From: a virus
IMG/VR virus record: IMGVR_UViG_3300037502_002234
Span: 1 to 44,274 of that record
Strand: one strand, 5' to 3'
DNA length: 44,274 bases
Under the pieces are notes generated by a model. It searched no databases, was not told the DNA's origin, and saw only the letters and a program-made list of their open reading frames with translations. A program made the position numbers and the translations under genes. Shown here piece after piece: positions 36,283 to 44,171 of this stretch. Within the stretch, counting starts at the first letter, position 1; every line of letters starts with the position of its first letter.

Positions 36283-37101
36283 AGGTCCGATCTCCGGATT
36301 ACCCCCGCCGCTGCGGGCGGATGTGGTTGATGTGGACGACCCCACAACGCGCAACGGTTGCTCCGCGATGCTGTCGATCATCCCTCGCTTTAGCGCCTCG
36401 CCGGCCAACAGGGTCGCCCCCTGGCCGTACTCGGCGTTAATCTTCTCTGCTGTAGTGTCGCGCCCCGTGGCGATGGAATCAACAAAGATTTCATGCAAGG
36501 CGTCCAGTTCTTCCCGAACCATGGCCTGCCCCGCTTCGGTCGTCACGTCTGGGCGCTTCTTTGGCGCCTTGGTACTGGTAATGTCGACCGTGTTTTCGTC
36601 CACCCGGAACGACCCCACAATGCCGATGCTCCCGAACCGGGTGGCGCGGTTGGCCGCGACAATCTCGTCGGCCTGGGCGGCCAGGGAGTACGCGGCGCTG
36701 GCGGCCTGGTTGTGCACCACGGCTTTCAGCGGCTTGTTGAACGCCTGCATGGCGGCGATCGCGTCAAACAGCCCGTCGATACTTCCGCCCGGGCTGTCGA
36801 TCTTCATCTCGGCGCGCTTTACAGCCGGGTCGGCCTGGGCTTCCGCCAACGCCTGGATAATCTCCGAATAAGTGACGTTGCCGCCGCCAAACAGCATGGC
36901 CAGAAGGCTGGGGGCCTTGGTGATAACACCGGACACTTTGATTTCTGCCACGTCACCGGCCACCACCATGACGCGGGAAGTGTCGCTTTCATAATCGCCG
37001 TACCGCGCTTCGTATTGCGCTTGTTGCTCCGCCGACGGGATAACGCCGTTACGGTGCGCCTGTTCAATTGCTTGCCGGACAGCTGCCGCCAGAAGCCACA
37101 T
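35923..37101 (-). CDS. S49 prohead protease with C-terminal scaffold
   Basis: 392 residues. The SppA-like S49 domain spans about 45-245: DSPGGSIDGL (102-111), and NQAASAAYSLA with nucleophile Ser135; the general-base Lys is probably in STKAPKKRP (178-182), though I cannot fix which Lys. GSIGIVG at 157-163 also fits the family. Residues 265-392 are a linker and an acidic helical domain that resembles the lambda C/Nu3 scaffold. It matures the prohead. It is preceded by an unknown gene and followed by gpD-like, as in lambda. Confidence 0.9.
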   Translation of the reverse strand: MWLLAAAVRQAIEQAHRNGVIPSAEQQAQYEARYGDYESDTSRVMVVAGDVAEIKVSGVITKAPSLLAMLFGGGNVTYSEIIQALAEAQADPAVKRAEMKIDSPGGSIDGLFDAIAAMQAFNKPLKAVVHNQAASAAYSLAAQADEIVAANRATRFGSIGIVGSFRVDENTVDITSTKAPKKRPDVTTEAGQAMVREELDALHEIFVDSIATGRDTTAEKINAEYGQGATLLAGEALKRGMIDSIAEQPLRVVGSSTSTTSARSGGGNPEIGPMDLNTLRAQHPDVFAAAVQQGVDQERDRVSAHLTMGNASGDMETALKAVKEGSAMTATLQATYLAAGMNRRDQENRQDDDTAASGADGASNSAEGQDAADLVCGAVESALGIVGENDRA

Positions 37102-37104
37102 AGT

Positions 37105-37680
37105 CTATACCCCCTCTGCCGGGCAGATTGCATCCGGCGAAACTTCAAATTGTTTGAAATACGCGTACCAGTCTGCCGGGTTCGCCGACGTATTGGCAAA
37201 TTCTAGCAGAACAACGACGGCCGGCGGGATTAGCCGAAACGCCTGGCTGTTGTTCAGGCCGCTGCCTTGCCCCACCTGGTTGCCCGGGCCGGCCTGCCCC
37301 CACAACGGAATTTCTGAAAAGGCGTCGGCTGGGTCGGCCGTAACGCCGGTCAGCACTTCGAAGGTCGCCCCGCTCCCGACGGGGGAATCGCCCCGCAAAT
37401 TGACCGGCGTTATTGCCCGATCCAGCACGCCGCCCGAAAAGTCAGCCTCTGCGTATTGGCGGTAGAACCCGCGCGTCTGGTTGTGGCGGATCTCCCGGAA
37501 CGTCACCAGGGTGTACTTGTCGGCCGGTGTTGTCACGCGGAGGAACACCCGGCCGGTGGTCGCCGGTACCGCCGCTTCGTACCACTCGAACTCGAACTCC
37601 ACGCCGCGCGCGGTCAAAGCCAGCTGCAGCACGGCAACGGCTTTTTCGTAAACGTTCTGCATATCGAAACCGGCGGCCAT
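37105..37680 (-). CDS. Unknown virion-region protein between portal and protease
   Basis: 191 residues, strand-rich, Gly/Pro/Asp containing, no membrane segment. It has FEWYEAAVPATTGRVFLRV, TFREIRHNQTRGFYRQ and a C-terminal VVVLLEFANTSANPADWYA, which looks like a jelly-roll or similar beta-sandwich edge. Lambda has no gene here. A second decoration protein or head fibre is one reading. The ATG shares its A with the portal stop (TAATG). No family recognised. Confidence 0.6.
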   Translation of the reverse strand: MAAGFDMQNVYEKAVAVLQLALTARGVEFEFEWYEAAVPATTGRVFLRVTTPADKYTLVTFREIRHNQTRGFYRQYAEADFSGGVLDRAITPVNLRGDSPVGSGATFEVLTGVTADPADAFSEIPLWGQAGPGNQVGQGSGLNNSQAFRLIPPAVVVLLEFANTSANPADWYAYFKQFEVSPDAICPAEGV

Positions 37681-39368
37681 TATCCTGTCTCCCTGCTGTC
37701 TTCGACGGCTTGAACTACCGCGTCCTCGATCGCCTGAACGGTCGCGTCGGCGCGTTCGATCCCGAACTCCCGCTGGAGCTCCAGAAGCGGGCGGGCCGCT
37801 TCGGCTTTCTGCGCGTTCTCCCGCTTCAGCCGCTTCATGTTGTGGCTGAACTTGGTGCCGGTCGTGATGCGCGCTTCTCGCGCGTTGGTGCTCCAGCCCT
37901 CGTCAACAAGCATCTTCGACCCCTTGGCCTGTTTCAGCATGTCGGTGCTGGGCTTGATCGATCCGTACCAGTCAACCGACACCCACGCCGCCAGCTGGTC
38001 GTGCTTCATGGGGTCGCGCCAGGCGTCCAAAAGCCCGGGCGCCACGATCCGGCTTAATAGGTTTTCGCTGATCAGCCATTCCTGATAGATCGGCGTGCAG
38101 AAGGTTTCGCCCCAGTCCGCCCAGACGCGGTTGATATAGATTTTGAACTCGTTTATGGCGGCCTGGCTGGCGCTGTAGTTGTTGGAGAAAGCAAGGCGCA
38201 ATATTTCCGGCGGCACTTCGTTGGCCCAGGCCACCGCCTGGATGATCGCCTCTTCGAACGTGCCGAAGTTAACGTCGGTGCCTTCGCCGCCTTTTACCAC
38301 GGGCTCTTCGCCGTGCTGGAGCTCTTCAATCACCAGGCCCGGGATCTGGTTGGCGATGTTGAACTGGCGCGGGGTGCCTTTGGTGGTGTTGTCGCTGACT
38401 TCGACACGATCACGCCGGACCGCGCCGCCGGTCATGGGTAGTGTGCCCGGCTTGTCTTCGCCTTTCTTGATAAACATGGCCATGATCGAATTGATCACGG
38501 CTTTGCGCTGGGCGCTGTCCCGGTAGCGGTCAATCTCTTTCAGGGATTGCAGGACGATCGACAACAGCGGCTGCCCGCGGACGTCGTCCAGGCGGCGGTC
38601 CGTGCCGTAGACCAGCCAGGCCAGACGCCGGCCGGACTTTTCGCCGTATGCCGGCACGCGCTTATAGCTGCCGTCCTTTTGCTGGACGTGGAACGCGACC
38701 TGGCGCCCTTGCGCGTCGAACTCGACACCGTGCAGGATTTCGTGGCCCTGGCGTAGCCGGGGCGTGTCGTTGCCGATCGGAGTGTGGACGCTGTTGCCGC
38801 TGACAAGCTGAACCATCGGCAAGCGGGTACGCGGGTTCTGGCGTAGTACGACCAGAACATCGCCACACACCAGGGCCTCCAGGCGGGCTGCCCGCTGGAT
38901 CGCGCCGAAGGTCGCCTCCCGCTTCCAGTCGCACACCTTCGGGCTTTTGCACCAAAGGCCGAAACGGTTTTCGACCTGTTCGCTCCAATCGTTCAGGCTG
39001 TCTTCTTCCAGCCCCAGGACTTCTTCATCCGGGGCGCACTCCGGAGCCAGGCCGGTGTTGATTTCGTTGGTGATGAGACGGCGGATAAGGCCGCGGGCGT
39101 ACAGGTTTTCGTTGAACAGCTGGGCCGACCGGGCGCGCAACGTCCAGTAGTCGGTCCATTGGATCTGGGTGTTGCCGAACCCGCCGGCAAACTTGCCGCC
39201 GTCAAAAATGGAATTCTCGAACCCGGCGAACTGGGTCTGCCCCGCGTATGTCCAGGGGTCCAGGTCGTCCACGCTATGGTACGCCGGGCCGCTGGGCTGC
39301 GCGTCGGGGTGCGTCGCGTACCATACCGCGTTCACCGCGCGCTGCAGGATGCTGGGCTTCTTTACCAT
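37680..39368 (-). CDS. Portal protein (lambda gpB family)
   Basis: 562 residues (lambda B: 533). WTLRARSAQLFNENLYARGLI, then ITNEINTGL, WCKSPKVCDWKREATF and a C-terminal helix region with NNYSASQAAINEFKIYI match the lambda-type portal family. It forms the dodecamer at the packaging vertex and contacts the terminase. The C-terminal 60 residues are charged and helical. Overlaps gpW-like and the next gene by 7 and 1 bases. Confidence 0.92.
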   Translation of the reverse strand: MVKKPSILQRAVNAVWYATHPDAQPSGPAYHSVDDLDPWTYAGQTQFAGFENSIFDGGKFAGGFGNTQIQWTDYWTLRARSAQLFNENLYARGLIRRLITNEINTGLAPECAPDEEVLGLEEDSLNDWSEQVENRFGLWCKSPKVCDWKREATFGAIQRAARLEALVCGDVLVVLRQNPRTRLPMVQLVSGNSVHTPIGNDTPRLRQGHEILHGVEFDAQGRQVAFHVQQKDGSYKRVPAYGEKSGRRLAWLVYGTDRRLDDVRGQPLLSIVLQSLKEIDRYRDSAQRKAVINSIMAMFIKKGEDKPGTLPMTGGAVRRDRVEVSDNTTKGTPRQFNIANQIPGLVIEELQHGEEPVVKGGEGTDVNFGTFEEAIIQAVAWANEVPPEILRLAFSNNYSASQAAINEFKIYINRVWADWGETFCTPIYQEWLISENLLSRIVAPGLLDAWRDPMKHDQLAAWVSVDWYGSIKPSTDMLKQAKGSKMLVDEGWSTNAREARITTGTKFSHNMKRLKRENAQKAEAARPLLELQREFGIERADATVQAIEDAVVQAVEDSRETG

Positions 39369-39616
39369 GCCGGCCTCGCTGTTACGGTGCCGCCGTACAA
39401 GCGCGCCTGAAGCGTTGCCAGGCGGTTGTAAAGGCTGTCAATCATGCGATTTAGGGCGGGAATGTCCGCGCGGGTGACAGTCTGGCGCGACTGTCCCGTG
39501 TCCAACGTGTAAGACTGGACGCCGCCAGCGACGCCCAGTTCAGTGACGGCCGTTTCGTACGCCTCGATCAGCGCCTTGGTGGCCGTGATTCGCCCTTGAA
39601 GGTATGCGCGGTCCAT
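39362..39616 (-). CDS. gpW-like head-tail joining protein
   Basis: 84 residues. Helical N-terminus (ITATKALIEAYETAVTEL), a beta hairpin (YTLDTGQSRQTVT) and a second helix (IPALNRMIDSLYNRLATL), the gpW/DUF6148-type layout. It joins portal and tail or stabilises packaged DNA. It sits between large terminase and portal, the lambda W position. Confidence 0.8.
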   Translation of the reverse strand: MDRAYLQGRITATKALIEAYETAVTELGVAGGVQSYTLDTGQSRQTVTRADIPALNRMIDSLYNRLATLQARLYGGTVTARPAW

Positions 39617-39645
39617 TACATCGTCGCTTTCTCGCTGCGGGGTGG

Positions 39646-41982
39646 TCAGTCAAAATAGGGTTTCTCCTGCTCAATGTAGTCCCAGAACTGCGGCCAGTCA
39701 ATGGTTTCCAGTTCGAAGTGCTGGATGCAGATAGACCACGCGATGATCTCCACGGCCGCGTTCCCGTAGACCAGAAGGTCCCAAAGTTCGTTGCGGGCGT
39801 TGCCCGGTCGGTGCCAGTAGTACGACACGTTGCCGTTCTCGTCTTGCTTCTCTCGGCGAACTTCCGCCGTTAGCTCTTTCAGTTCTTTGTCGCCCAGGTC
39901 GACCGGGGCATTGAAGTGGTACCGCTTTTGCTGGCCGGCGTCTTCGACCCACTCCCGGCGGAGCACGGGCGCCAGGCGGTCTTTGTAGTGATCGACCAAA
40001 ATGCGGTACCCGTACGTTCCCTGCTGGGTCTGGAACTGGGCGAACTCTTTGATGGTCTGGTTTTTGCCGGGCCGCTCCCGGCCCAGGATCGGATAGACGC
40101 CGCCAGCGTACGACGAACAGAACGTGGTCACGGTGTCGTTCGCGTAGCCGGCGTCGATCAGCGTTAGCGCGATGGCGTACTTTTTGCCGTCGTCCGCCGT
40201 GTAGACCGTTTCTTCCAACAGCGCCTGCAGCCGCCCCCAAACTGGCGAACCAATTTCGCTGCAGTCATCTTCGCCGCTTTCCACTTCGAACCGCTGATAG
40301 TCGATCAGGTAGCAACGCGCGTCGCGCGTCCAGCCCATGACGGCCACGGCCAGATTCTTTTTGTGCACGTCCACCTGGCACGTAACGAACAGAATAGGCG
40401 ACCCGGAATACTGCGCGGCGTACTTGTTGGGGATTTCGCCCAGCCGATAGACCGGCCGGCGGTGCGCCGACACGGAAGAAAAGCGGATCCGCGCGCCCTG
40501 GACTTCGAAGGGTTCGCCCAGAATGTTGTTGTAGAACTCCTGAAAGAGCCCGACATCCCGCACGGTTTTGTTGTCTTCGTCCCAGGCTTCCAGCCAGTCC
40601 CGGACCACCGCATCCCACGGGAACATGCCGACCGGCGAATACAATGCCGAAATGTGGTAGCTCCGGTGCTCCGGGTCGCGTCCCGTGGCCGTCGGCTTCC
40701 AGCGCCCGCGCGGGAGCATCCACGCCTTGTCGCTGTTGCGGTGCGGGTGCTGGCAAAACCGGCATACGTAGCGAACCGAACCGGGCTTCAGCGCGCCTTC
40801 GTCGGTCGTGTCCCACATGAGCCCGTAGGGCTTCTCGTCGCTGTTGTTCCGGCCGCCCTGGAATACAAGCACCTGCTCTTCGCCGCAATTCTTGCACGGC
40901 ACGAAGAACTTGCGCTGGTCGCCCCGTAGGTACCCGCGTTGGATCCGGCTTCGGCCGGCGATCAGCGGCGTGCTGATCCGGGCAATTTTGCGCGTCTCAA
41001 AGTAGGCCTTGGTCCGCGCTTCCGCCAGCTTTTGCGGGTCGCCGTCTTTGCCCACCTTATCCGGGAAGGCGTCGACCTCGTCTTCCAGCAATACCTGAAT
41101 GGATATCGACCGCAGCTTGTCCGCGTTGCGCGCACCGAACGGCACTAGGAACCCACCGCCGGCCCACTCGAGTCGGGTCTTTGTCTTGCCCGTTTTTCGC
41201 TTGTTGCTTTCGTCAGACGACCGGATCAAGTGCGACAGGTTCGAGTATTGGAGCATTGGCGTTATGTAGGATTCGACCCGAATTTGCGCCAGTTCGGAAT
41301 CCGCGGTCAACAGCATGACCGGGGCCGACTTCACATGGTCGATCAGGTAGCCGATAGCGTTCTCCAGGACGCCGACGGTCGCGCCGATCTGCGCGCCCTT
41401 CATAACGTCCAGTTCCCGGACGTACGAATCGACCGCCAGGCAGTCCGCTATCTCTTTCAGGAACGGGGCCACGTCGTACGAATAGAAGCCCGGCATGCTG
41501 GTCACGGACGGCGGCAGGTATCGCTTGGTTTCGGCCCATTCCGACGGCTTGATAGACAACTTCTCGTCGGTCAACTTCATGACCTGGGCCGCCAGCCATG
41601 CGTCATCGTCGTTGGGTATTTCGTGGTTCTCTTCGGTGATCGCGGCCCGCTGTTTGAAGTTCAGGCGGAGCGGTTCGCCAGCGGAAACGGTCTGCAGAAT
41701 GAATATGATCGACACCAGACCGGCCAGCGTCAGGGTGCGGGCCTGGGTCTGAATCAGCCGGGTCAGGGTGCCGACGTCGCGGCGGCGGTGCTCTTCGAAG
41801 TCGGAGCGGATCGCGTCCAGGGCGTTTTCTTGCTCCAGGTACCGGATCAGGGCGCGGTGGTCCTTGGCCTTGATCTTCGACAACAGGAACATGACCGCCG
41901 CCTGGGTTTCCGAGTCCGACTCTTTCGATAGTGCGGCCACTTCGTCGCCTGTCTTGCTTAACAGGTCACGAAGAACAGTCAT
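39646..41982 (-). CDS. terL: Large terminase (gpA family) with N-terminal extension
   Basis: 778 residues; lambda gpA has 641. From about residue 148 (EWAETKRYLPP) the chain follows gpA. The A-site is the deviant MKGAQIGATVG (194-204), with Lys195 in place of lambda Lys76, and the B-site is VLLEDEVD (297-304). Cys pairs at 363/366 (CKNC) and 407/410 (CRFC) form a zinc site. The nuclease half begins at QVDVHKKNLAVAVMGW with DAGYAND later. Residues 1-147 have no lambda counterpart and include a hydrophobic stretch at about 84-99 (TLTLAGLVSIIFILQT). It packages DNA and cuts cos. Overlaps the methyltransferase gene by 17 bases. Confidence 0.92.
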   Translation of the reverse strand: MTVLRDLLSKTGDEVAALSKESDSETQAAVMFLLSKIKAKDHRALIRYLEQENALDAIRSDFEEHRRRDVGTLTRLIQTQARTLTLAGLVSIIFILQTVSAGEPLRLNFKQRAAITEENHEIPNDDDAWLAAQVMKLTDEKLSIKPSEWAETKRYLPPSVTSMPGFYSYDVAPFLKEIADCLAVDSYVRELDVMKGAQIGATVGVLENAIGYLIDHVKSAPVMLLTADSELAQIRVESYITPMLQYSNLSHLIRSSDESNKRKTGKTKTRLEWAGGGFLVPFGARNADKLRSISIQVLLEDEVDAFPDKVGKDGDPQKLAEARTKAYFETRKIARISTPLIAGRSRIQRGYLRGDQRKFFVPCKNCGEEQVLVFQGGRNNSDEKPYGLMWDTTDEGALKPGSVRYVCRFCQHPHRNSDKAWMLPRGRWKPTATGRDPEHRSYHISALYSPVGMFPWDAVVRDWLEAWDEDNKTVRDVGLFQEFYNNILGEPFEVQGARIRFSSVSAHRRPVYRLGEIPNKYAAQYSGSPILFVTCQVDVHKKNLAVAVMGWTRDARCYLIDYQRFEVESGEDDCSEIGSPVWGRLQALLEETVYTADDGKKYAIALTLIDAGYANDTVTTFCSSYAGGVYPILGRERPGKNQTIKEFAQFQTQQGTYGYRILVDHYKDRLAPVLRREWVEDAGQQKRYHFNAPVDLGDKELKELTAEVRREKQDENGNVSYYWHRPGNARNELWDLLVYGNAAVEIIAWSICIQHFELETIDWPQFWDYIEQEKPYFD

Positions 41983-43492
41983 CGAATAGGCGCCCTGTCT
42001 CTGCGTGTACGGCTTTCTTGCCGGTGTAATCCTGCCAACGGCGAACCGTTACGTCGACGTAGGCCGGTGTGATCTCCATAGTGTAGCAACGCCGGCCGGT
42101 GAGCTCCGCGCCCATGAGCGTCGAACCGGACCCGCAGAACGGCTCCAGGCAAAGCCCGCCGCGCGGAAGACTGGATCGCATGACGCGCTGCATCATCTCC
42201 ACCGGCTTCGGTGTTGCGTGTCCGTGCCTTTCGTGACCTGTCACGCGCGGGAACTCCCACACGTCCCGCATGGCTTCGTGCGCGTTATCGAAATAGGCCC
42301 GCATGCCCCCCTGGATTCCGTTAACGTGGTTCCGGTACCCGCCTTTCAACCGCTCATAGACCGACCGCAGTTCGGCGTAGGGTTTCTCGAAGTGCCCGGG
42401 CAACGCGTCCGCCAGCATGCCGTAGTACTTCTCGTTGATCATCGACCACTGCGACTTGCTGAACCAGTGCGCGAACATCTGCACCCCGGTAACCTCCCGG
42501 CACTTGCTGGCGGTGAGCCCGGCGGCCTGGGCTTCGGCCTCCAGGTACAGCCGGATTTCGTCCCAACCATCCCAATACTGGTCGCTGTTTACGTTGCCCA
42601 GGAACTGCGGACCGAACTGGAAGAACAAACACCGCTCGGTTGCTTCCGGGTACTGCGTCACCAGGTCCGACTTCATGCCGGGTATGCTCTTTTTGTCCCA
42701 CACGATTTCGTTGCGGAACGCGAACTCTTCGGACGACTCCAGGCCGGCCGCGTACCAAAGGCGCCATAGGTCGGGCGCGTTGCCCCAGATATACGCGCTG
42801 CCGTTGTCGGTCAGGAAAGTCCGCCAGGCGCCCCACCACTCCAGCTGGAACTCGTCCAGTTTCTCTTTGTACAGGTTGTCGTTCTGGACCCCGTCTTTTT
42901 GCTTGCCCATGCCGCAGGGCGGATCCGCGTGCAACAGGGCGGCTCGCTCGTCACCGACTAGGCGGGCGACGGCGTCAATACTGGTAGAGTCGCCGCACAT
43001 GACGCGGTGGCCGTCCAGCAACCAGATATCGCCCTCAACCGTGACGGGGTCGGCGGCCTCTTCGGCGGGCGGCGGTGGCGGGGTCGGCGGCAACGCGTCC
43101 GCCAGCAATTCATCCAGGAACGACGGATCGAAGCCCAGAACGTCGATATCGAAATCAAGATCCTGCAGGGCTTCGACTTCCGCTTTTAGCGCGCCCAGGT
43201 TCCATCCGGCGTTCAGCGGCAACTGGTTGTCGGCGATCAGGTACCCGCGTTTCTGTGCGTCGGTGAGCCCGGCCAAAACGACGCACGGCCCGTATTCTTT
43301 GCCCAGCTGTAGCCCGGCCATTTTCCGGCCGTGGCCCGCTATGATTTCGTCGTGCTCGTCGATCAGGATCGGGTTCGTCCATCCGAACTCCCGCATGCTG
43401 GCGGCGATCTGGTCCACCTGCTGGACGGAGTGCGTCCGGCTGTTGTGCTTTGCGTCTTTCAGGTCGGCGAGGCGCCGTTGCTCAATCTGCAT
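41966..43492 (-). CDS. ParB-like domain fused to DNA methyltransferase
   Basis: 508 residues. Residues 1-90 are a ParB/sulfiredoxin-type nuclease-like domain (LKDAKHNSRTHSVQQVDQIAA, IIAGHGRKMAG), then an acidic Pro-rich linker (134-150). The catalytic part is a beta-class N4/N6 amino methyltransferase: motif IV is DPPC (190-193) instead of the usual DPPY, and motif I EPFCGSGST (450-458) comes later. Between them is an insert of over 200 residues holding GVQMFAHWFSKSQWSM. It probably modifies phage DNA to escape host restriction. Placed between the two terminase genes, it may act during packaging. The gene overlaps TerS by 11 bases. Confidence 0.9.
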   Translation of the reverse strand: MQIEQRRLADLKDAKHNSRTHSVQQVDQIAASMREFGWTNPILIDEHDEIIAGHGRKMAGLQLGKEYGPCVVLAGLTDAQKRGYLIADNQLPLNAGWNLGALKAEVEALQDLDFDIDVLGFDPSFLDELLADALPPTPPPPPAEEAADPVTVEGDIWLLDGHRVMCGDSTSIDAVARLVGDERAALLHADPPCGMGKQKDGVQNDNLYKEKLDEFQLEWWGAWRTFLTDNGSAYIWGNAPDLWRLWYAAGLESSEEFAFRNEIVWDKKSIPGMKSDLVTQYPEATERCLFFQFGPQFLGNVNSDQYWDGWDEIRLYLEAEAQAAGLTASKCREVTGVQMFAHWFSKSQWSMINEKYYGMLADALPGHFEKPYAELRSVYERLKGGYRNHVNGIQGGMRAYFDNAHEAMRDVWEFPRVTGHERHGHATPKPVEMMQRVMRSSLPRGGLCLEPFCGSGSTLMGAELTGRRCYTMEITPAYVDVTVRRWQDYTGKKAVHAETGRLFDDCSS

Positions 43493-44171
43493 CGTTCAGG
43501 AACTCCAGGCGCGCCGCGCTTTGTTTCATGTTTTTCAGGACCCGGCTGTTGGCGTCCCGAATAAGGGCCGTAACGTCGGCCGTCGTTTCGGGGCCGCCCG
43601 CTTCGCACCGGGCCACCACCATTTTGCTGACCGACTCCGGCACGTCCGACACCAGGCGGGCGAAGGCAACGTCGATCAGCGGGAACACCAGCCCGGCCAC
43701 TTTCTCCCGTTCGATCAGGTCGCCCCGTTGCTGGCGGACGCGAAGTTCCCGGTGCTTGTACTCCGCAATGTTCTTCAGCGAATCCACGAACCGCTTGAAC
43801 CCGTCCACGCTCCCGAACTTCATGACCACTTCGCGCACCGTCATGTTCTCCAGGTCCCGGAGCTCATACGGCACTTCGTTGCTGGTCGTCGTCGGTGCGG
43901 CGGCCGGCGGATCGGGCGGGCGGGCCGGCGTCGTCTTGTCCCGGGCCATCGCTTTCTGCCGTTTCTTCGGTACCGGCTTTACGGGGTCGGGTTCGGCGGG
44001 GAGCTCCTGGACGTCGTGAGCGCGTAGCCACTCCCGAACCAGCGGGTGCGACACGTCCACGCCCTTACTGTCCGACGCGTCGTACAGCGGGCCCTTGCAT
44101 GCTTTGGTCACGGCGGCCCGGGAGACTCCGGCCCAGCGCGCCAGCTCGGCTTTGGTGATGATTCTGCTCAT
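43482..44171 (-). CDS. terS: Small terminase subunit (Nu1-like)
   Basis: 229 residues. An N-terminal winged helix-turn-helix (ITKAELARWAGVSRAAVTKA, then SHPLVREWLRAHD) would bind cos; next come a Pro/Lys-rich linker and a helical region (EVVMKFGSVDGFKRFVDSL, KHRELRVRQQRGDLIER) for oligomerisation and for contact with the large subunit. Layout is that of Nu1, though longer. I place the start at the ATG at 44171; a TTG at 44207 extends it by 12 residues into the candidate cos region. Neither has a clear ribosome site. Confidence 0.82.
   Translation of the reverse strand: MSRIITKAELARWAGVSRAAVTKACKGPLYDASDSKGVDVSHPLVREWLRAHDVQELPAEPDPVKPVPKKRQKAMARDKTTPARPPDPPAAAPTTTSNEVPYELRDLENMTVREVVMKFGSVDGFKRFVDSLKNIAEYKHRELRVRQQRGDLIEREKVAGLVFPLIDVAFARLVSDVPESVSKMVVARCEAGGPETTADVTALIRDANSRVLKNMKQSAARLEFLNDAD

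Noticed and set aside
42435-44027. 530-codon plus-strand frame over methyltransferase and small terminase
   Set aside because: Ser/Arg/Pro-rich translation typical of a shadow; it crosses two well supported genes.
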